Shown here piece after piece: positions 59,878-64,000 of a stretch of DNA of 64,000 nt; the first letter of the stretch is position 1; the number at the start of each line of letters is the position of its first letter. The notes below the pieces were generated by a model that did not search any database, had not been told where the DNA came from, and saw nothing but the letters and a program-made list of their open reading frames with translations. The translations under genes were made by a program, and so were the position numbers. The stretch comes from Sphingobacterium sp. B16(2022) (GTDB lineage Bacteria; Bacteroidota; Bacteroidia; Sphingobacteriales; Sphingobacteriaceae): contig NZ_JAAUVN010000001.1 in NCBI RefSeq assembly GCF_012030425.1, positions 1,178,001 to 1,242,000 on the forward strand, given 5' to 3'.

Positions 59878-60321
59878 ATGATGGATAATAATTGTGATTT
59901 AATCTTAGGATCATTTTATACTAAAAAGTTAGTAGATCAACTTCAGCTTTCGATGTGTATATTTCTAAATAAAGAAAGACGTAAGGCAATTGGTTTATTT
60001 TTGGCGGCAGATAAAAATGAAGAAGGGGAATTATTAATTAGTTACGTACAAGATAATATTGGTAAGCCTTTATCACTGATTATAAATAAAGATGTGGTAT
60101 TAAGCAATATCAATCATAAAAAAGAAAACTTTTATTATTGGCAGGGCACTGTCGGTACAATTCGAAGTTTGTTGCAGCTATTGGATTTCTATTGTATTAA
60201 TGAGTTAGGCCAAAAACCTGTTATTTCAATTGTTAGTCATCCCTTTGTTATCGAAATCATGCATATGTTAGAGGAAATTGAAAAGAGAAATCTGCAGATT
60301 GAAGCAAAGCTAAAGCTTTAA
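59878..60321 (+). CDS. Protein of unknown function, 147 residues
   Basis: The soluble protein is not recognised. It has an alternating strand and helix pattern: LGSFYTKKLVDQLQLSM, AIGLFLAADKNEEGEL, then GTVGTIRSLLQLLDFY and a helical, charged end (MLEEIEKRNLQIEAKLK). It may be a small alpha/beta domain. It has its own promoter and no close partner. Two ATG codons in a row (59878 and 59881) could start it. Confidence 0.65.
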   Translation: MMDNNCDLILGSFYTKKLVDQLQLSMCIFLNKERRKAIGLFLAADKNEEGELLISYVQDNIGKPLSLIINKDVVLSNINHKKENFYYWQGTVGTIRSLLQLLDFYCINELGQKPVISIVSHPFVIEIMHMLEEIEKRNLQIEAKLKL

Positions 60322-60516
60322 ATTCGTTTGGATACTAAATATCCGACGTTAAAAATTGAAGCTTTGATGGACAAAAATGAGCTAATCCTTTTCCTTTGTT
60401 GGCCAAATAAATTTTTAACTGAAGTCTTTTTTAAATAAGTTTCAATACGATTTGGTCTTTAGTAAGTAAGTTGTATATTAGATAATTAACTGTTTTCGCC
60501 TTTAAATTCCTTCTAT

Positions 60517-61623
60517 ATGAACAGAAATCAATTTGTATTCATTTTTATGGCAATTTGTATGCTGACCATGTTGTCAAGTTGTAAATTTGGTCGTTTCATA
60601 TGGTATAATTTTGCAGACATTGATGATTACAAAATTTTTCCCACCCGGGAGCTACAAGCTTCTACAAAGCCTTTTACTTTCTATACTGCAAGTAAGGAAT
60701 CGGTTCCGAGCAATAGAATATATGAAGAGGTAGAGCTTTCGTTTGATAATTTTTTAGATCAGACAAAATCTGTCGCTTTTTTGGTTATCCGCAATGATAG
60801 TATTCTTTATGAACGTTATTTTGATGACTATGATACCGCTTCAATTGTGCCTTCGTTTTCTATGGCTAAGTCCGTTACTTCGATGCTCATCGGTTGTGCC
60901 ATTGACGACGGGCTTATCAGTTCTGTTCAAGATCCGGTAAGTAAATATGTCCCTGAAATGGCAAAAAATGGATTTGATAAGGTGACGATAGAGCATTTGT
61001 TACAAATGACTTCAGGTCTTAAATTTAATGAAGGTTACTACAATCCTTTTGGAGAAGTCGCCACATTTTATTATGGCCTTGGTTTGCGCAAGAGTACCGA
61101 GAATCTAAAGCTGGAAGCAGAGCCCGGAACCCGCTTTGCCTATGCGAGTGGTAATACCCAGATTTTAGGGTTGGTGCTGGACCATGCATTAGCAGGAAAA
61201 TCAATTACTGATTATCTGCAAGAAAAGATATGGCAACCAGTAGGGATGGAGTATGCTGCCTCCTGGAGTATCGATCAAAAGAAAGACGGTATAGAGAAAA
61301 CCTTTTGTTGCCTGAATGCGCGGGCACGTGATTTTGCAAAATTGGGACGGTTGTACCTTCATCAGGGGAATTGGGAAGGAAAGCAGTTGGTTCCCGCAGA
61401 TTGGGTGAAGGAATCTACACGAGTTGACAGTACCGGTGGAAGCTCTAAAAACTATCAGTACCAATGGTGGTTGCCTACACAGAATGGCGATTTTATGGCG
61501 CGGGGTATCCTTGGACAATATATTTATGTGAATCCACAAAAAAACTTGGTTATCGTTAGACTGGGACACAAAGTAGGCACCAATTGGAGTGAAGAGTTTG
61601 TACGCCTATCTGATGAATATTAA
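60517..61623 (+). CDS. Serine hydrolase of the beta-lactamase class C/penicillin-binding family, lipoprotein
   Basis: The 368-residue protein has a lipobox (TMLSSC), then a serine beta-lactamase fold with the catalytic SxxK in FSMAKSVTS (S115, K118) and the second motif YASGN (Y209). The third motif is less clear, near LGHKVG at about 350-355. Such proteins are often called beta-lactamase but many are esterases or D-aminopeptidases. No ampR-type regulator is adjacent, and a real cephalosporinase is unlikely for a lipoprotein with this weak third motif. Confidence 0.86.
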   Translation: MNRNQFVFIFMAICMLTMLSSCKFGRFIWYNFADIDDYKIFPTRELQASTKPFTFYTASKESVPSNRIYEEVELSFDNFLDQTKSVAFLVIRNDSILYERYFDDYDTASIVPSFSMAKSVTSMLIGCAIDDGLISSVQDPVSKYVPEMAKNGFDKVTIEHLLQMTSGLKFNEGYYNPFGEVATFYYGLGLRKSTENLKLEAEPGTRFAYASGNTQILGLVLDHALAGKSITDYLQEKIWQPVGMEYAASWSIDQKKDGIEKTFCCLNARARDFAKLGRLYLHQGNWEGKQLVPADWVKESTRVDSTGGSSKNYQYQWWLPTQNGDFMARGILGQYIYVNPQKNLVIVRLGHKVGTNWSEEFVRLSDEY

Positions 61624-61784
61624 GGTGGGCTACTTTCTTTCTAAAATTCACCTATCTCAACAGTTTTAAAACAAGGAGGCTTGGGGTAGGATTGGTATTC
61701 CTTGAGTATTCATCAAAATTATAGAGAAGCGTTATGCTATCCAATATTGAAATTACCCAAAGTACTAAGGAAGTGCTCATTTTT

Positions 61785-62600
61785 TTACTGCTTAACAACC
61801 CTGTTGAATTCCTCCAATAGTATTTCATTTTCTGTTAAGACCATATTTTCTATATGAAATTTCTGATTGCGAAATTGCCAGTTACGTGTTCCGTCAATAA
61901 CTTTTGTTAAGTCCATTTTCTCGACCCTTACAAGTTCTTTATGAATATCGATCTTTAGGAAAGTCTTAGATGCAGGTGCAAACGTTTTAATTTTCTTTTC
62001 TTTACCATCTTCTTCTGTAGTCATGCTGTTAATTTCCAAAAGCAAAAGATGATCATAAATATGGTAATGGCAGAAATACGTTCTTTTAACATCTGTTTCC
62101 TGTATTATAGTAGCTTGGCCAAATGTTGTAAACTGAATTAAATCATGCGATGAATTCGGACCTTTGAACCAGTATTGGTCTGTTGTTAACCCAACGGTTC
62201 TTCCCATTTCGATTACATTCAAGCGATCATTTCCAAATAATACCGCTACTCTGGTATCGTTAAAGTCTTTCAACGTTAATTTGCTCGGAGTTTCTTCTTT
62301 AGAGACAGTTAGTCCGCTGCTATACTTCTTGTTTACACGCAGCCTAATTTCTTTTATATAGGGATCGTAGGTGTACGTTCCTTCACTGGTATTTACAGAC
62401 CATATACCACCAGAATATCCATTGTTGTAGACAAAACTTCCATCATCAGCAAAATAAAAGTTTTTAAAGAGTGGGCCTTTAGACCATGACCAAAATTCAT
62501 TAAATAAAAAGCTGTTTTTCATTTCAAATGTATTTTTCATTTGTCCATACGCTACCATATTTAGTAGGAACATTAATTTTAGTAAACAAATTTTTATCAT
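61785..62600 (-). CDS. Secreted protein of unknown function, 271 residues
   Basis: The protein starts with a signal peptide (MIKICLLKLMFLLNMVAYGQ). The mature part is rich in aromatic and charged residues with a beta pattern (FYFADDGSFVYNNGYSGGIW, FLKIDIHKELVRVEKMDL), and is not recognised. The start at 62600 is chosen because the signal peptide begins there; the frame continues upstream to an ATG at 62621. It is convergent with the serine hydrolase gene and divergent from the porin gene. Confidence 0.65.
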   Translation of the reverse strand: MIKICLLKLMFLLNMVAYGQMKNTFEMKNSFLFNEFWSWSKGPLFKNFYFADDGSFVYNNGYSGGIWSVNTSEGTYTYDPYIKEIRLRVNKKYSSGLTVSKEETPSKLTLKDFNDTRVAVLFGNDRLNVIEMGRTVGLTTDQYWFKGPNSSHDLIQFTTFGQATIIQETDVKRTYFCHYHIYDHLLLLEINSMTTEEDGKEKKIKTFAPASKTFLKIDIHKELVRVEKMDLTKVIDGTRNWQFRNQKFHIENMVLTENEILLEEFNRVVKQ

Positions 62601-62971
62601 CTTTAAGCATTTAGTGAGCATGTCTACTCGTGAATCCCTTTACCAAAATTAGGATTATTTGACCCATTTCTATCATGCTACTATCCAATGGTATAAGTGC
62701 AAATATAGTATATATCACCAAATCATCTAAAATTTGTAACCCTTAATGCAGCGAGTAGCATCACTTTACTTTTGTTCAATACGTAAGGCCTGAAAGCAAT
62801 TCTTTAATCATCTTAGCGTTTCCCTATTCATTTTATGAAAGTCCTAATAGATTTGTGTACAGATCTACTAAAAAATCAAGGAGCTCGACGATTAAATTTT
62901 TTTTCAATTTCATTAAAATTTAACGTTTTTTTCTCAAAGTGTATTATTCGTTTTTTGTAAAAAACCTAAAT

Positions 62972-62999
62972 AAAGATTTATCTGAATACATAAATCTTT
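62972..62999. repeat. Perfect inverted repeat upstream of the porin gene
   Basis: AAAGATTTAT and ATAAATCTTT are exact complements separated by CTGAATAC. The element lies about 55 bases upstream of the -33 box and has no T-run, so it is a candidate operator. Confidence 0.5.
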
Positions 63000-63054
63000 G
63001 CAATGCCTATTTAAAGCACCTTATTAATTCATATTTCTAATAGATTTCTAATTA

Positions 63055-63082
63055 TTTGCCTCTATATTCCAAACTAAATTTG
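63055..63082 (+). promoter_or_regulatory. Promoter of the porin gene
   Basis: TTTG (63055-63058), 16 bases, then TAAATTTG (63075-63082). The -7 box is exact; the spacer is a little shorter than usual. The leader would be about 30 nt. Confidence 0.55.
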
Positions 63083-63117
63083 TCTTAACAAAAGAATCAA
63101 ATTAAAGACAGATTATC

Positions 63118-64000
63118 ATGAATAAAAAGCCGCTATTAGCGTCGTTGTTGTTGACCGTAGGTCTAACTGGTATACATACAAGTAATGCGCAGACAAATGA
63201 TTTTGGAAACCCAAAACTCATACACTATCTAAATAAGGAGCATACCCGTTATGTTAGCTTCAGTGGCTATGCAGAACTTTGGGCACGTTACACACAATTA
63301 AATCCAGGCAGTCTTGTTAATAATGAGCAGGTAGGTAGTGTGTCCGATTTGTCCCTTCGTCGCATTCGTGCCAAGATGACGTATAAACCAACTGAAAATT
63401 TATATTTCGTATTACAGATGGGGCCTACAAATGTTAATGTGAACAGTAAAAATAACACCTATATGGATTTACTTGATGCGTATGCAGAATATAGCTTTAG
63501 TCCAAAGCTTGCAATAGGTGCCGGACGTTCGACCTGGAGAGGACTATCCCGTTTTACAACAGGCCCGCAAGCAACTTTGCTCTATGATCTACCTCTATAT
63601 GCTACATCAAACACCGGCATTACCGATATGACTGTTCGTGAGATGAGTGCTTATATTAAAGGTCAATTGGGACGATTTGATTATCGCTTAGTCCTTGCTG
63701 ATCCCTATACCGCTACGACTGCAGATCCAGCATTGAATGTTGCTAAATTCAGTAAAAATGAAGCCCGCAAAGATGTATCCGGCTATTTTAGATATGCCTT
63801 TTTTGACAAGGAAAATAATGAAACACCTTTTAATGCAGGAACATATGTAGGAAAGAAAAAGGTGTTAAGCGTAGGTGGAGGTTTTGAATATATGCACAAT
63901 GCATTATGGCATTTAGATGCTGATAAAGCAATACAAAATGATGATATGAAAAGTGTTGCTCTTGATGTCTTCTATGATGCTCCTGTTAATAAGGAAAAAG
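63118..64000 (+). CDS. Outer-membrane porin (3' end outside the window)
   Basis: The frame is open from the ATG at 63118 to the window end, 294 codons. It starts with a signal peptide (MNKKPLLASLLLTVGLTG, ending SNAQT). The mature part is a run of amphipathic strands with SFSGYAELWARYTQ, LRRIRAKMTYKP and AYAEYSFSPKLAIGAGRST, which fits the Bacteroidota porin family related to phosphate-selective OprO/OprP. The substrate is not readable. A promoter and an inverted repeat lie upstream, so the gene is likely regulated. Confidence 0.85.
   Translation, partial: MNKKPLLASLLLTVGLTGIHTSNAQTNDFGNPKLIHYLNKEHTRYVSFSGYAELWARYTQLNPGSLVNNEQVGSVSDLSLRRIRAKMTYKPTENLYFVLQMGPTNVNVNSKNNTYMDLLDAYAEYSFSPKLAIGAGRSTWRGLSRFTTGPQATLLYDLPLYATSNTGITDMTVREMSAYIKGQLGRFDYRLVLADPYTATTADPALNVAKFSKNEARKDVSGYFRYAFFDKENNETPFNAGTYVGKKKVLSVGGGFEYMHNALWHLDADKAIQNDDMKSVALDVFYDAPVNKEK

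Larger units (their letters stand above)
62622..63117. other. Regulatory gap upstream of the porin gene
   Basis: These 496 bases have no visible gene. They hold a perfect 10-base inverted repeat (62972-62999) and a promoter for the porin gene (63055-63082). The minus-strand promoter of the 61785 gene must also lie here but is not clear. Confidence 0.55.

Noticed and set aside
60517..61623. AmpC-type cephalosporinase call for the serine hydrolase
   Set aside because: It is a lipoprotein with a weak third motif and no AmpR-type regulator next to it; a general serine hydrolase is the safer call.
1..64000. CRISPR array, prophage, integrase or insertion sequence
   Set aside because: No regularly spaced repeats, transposase or recombinase motifs, or terminal inverted repeats flanking a gene were seen.

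Overview
The window is a low-GC chromosomal segment from a member of the Bacteroidota, most likely Sphingobacteriaceae and Sphingobacterium-like (the genus is inference). The evidence is a SusC/SusD pair, a propeller/triple-Tyr/LuxR regulator, GH29, GH20, GH3 and GH144-type hydrolases, a subclass A2 class A beta-lactamase, many lipoproteins, and repeated TTTG-N19/20-TAnnTTTG promoters, which are the Bacteroidota primary sigma consensus. No IS element, prophage, CRISPR array or plasmid function was found.

Layout. 1-4.9 kb: two M16 peptidase subunits (the first cut by the window edge), a DnaQ-type exonuclease, thioredoxin reductase and, convergent, RNase HI. 5-11.4 kb: fucosidase, lipoprotein, class III-type sirtuin, GH20 hexosaminidase and a second fucosidase, a set suited to fucosylated, HexNAc-containing glycans. 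11.5-15.7 kb: DUF2891 lipoprotein, TonB-C lipoprotein, HtpG and tRNA-His. 16.7-28.3 kb, minus strand: a polysaccharide utilisation locus read as regulator, SusC, SusD, GH144-like protein, GH3. The GH144 plus GH3 pairing points to beta-1,2-glucan as substrate. Palindromic repeats in front of susC are candidate operators.

28.9-50 kb is an accessory, stress-flavoured region. It holds many short genes known from general-stress regulons (YciF-like ferritin fold, lmo0937-type membrane peptide, DUF421, DUF2383/PA2169, a Rho-N/SAP peptide, topoisomerase IB, a cold-shock protein), small transporters (SemiSWEET, EamA), a TspO-like protein, and several proteins I do not recognise. Two of these (35.4 and 42.4 kb) are paralogues of each other. 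It also holds a PAS histidine kinase and a bacteriophytochrome kinase; a third, five-PAS kinase follows at 50.4 kb. No response regulator is encoded in the window.

53-64 kb: an esterase, secreted proteins of unknown function, ketopantoate reductase, a GNAT acetyltransferase next to a class A beta-lactamase, a serine hydrolase, and the start of an outer-membrane porin cut by the right edge.

The most noteworthy points are the predicted beta-1,2-glucan locus with its operators and membrane-bound regulator, an undescribed protein family present twice in the stress region, a predicted 74-nt small RNA, a cold-shock gene with a predicted leader of about 250 nt, and several well-formed inverted or iterated repeats in front of transporter and porin genes.
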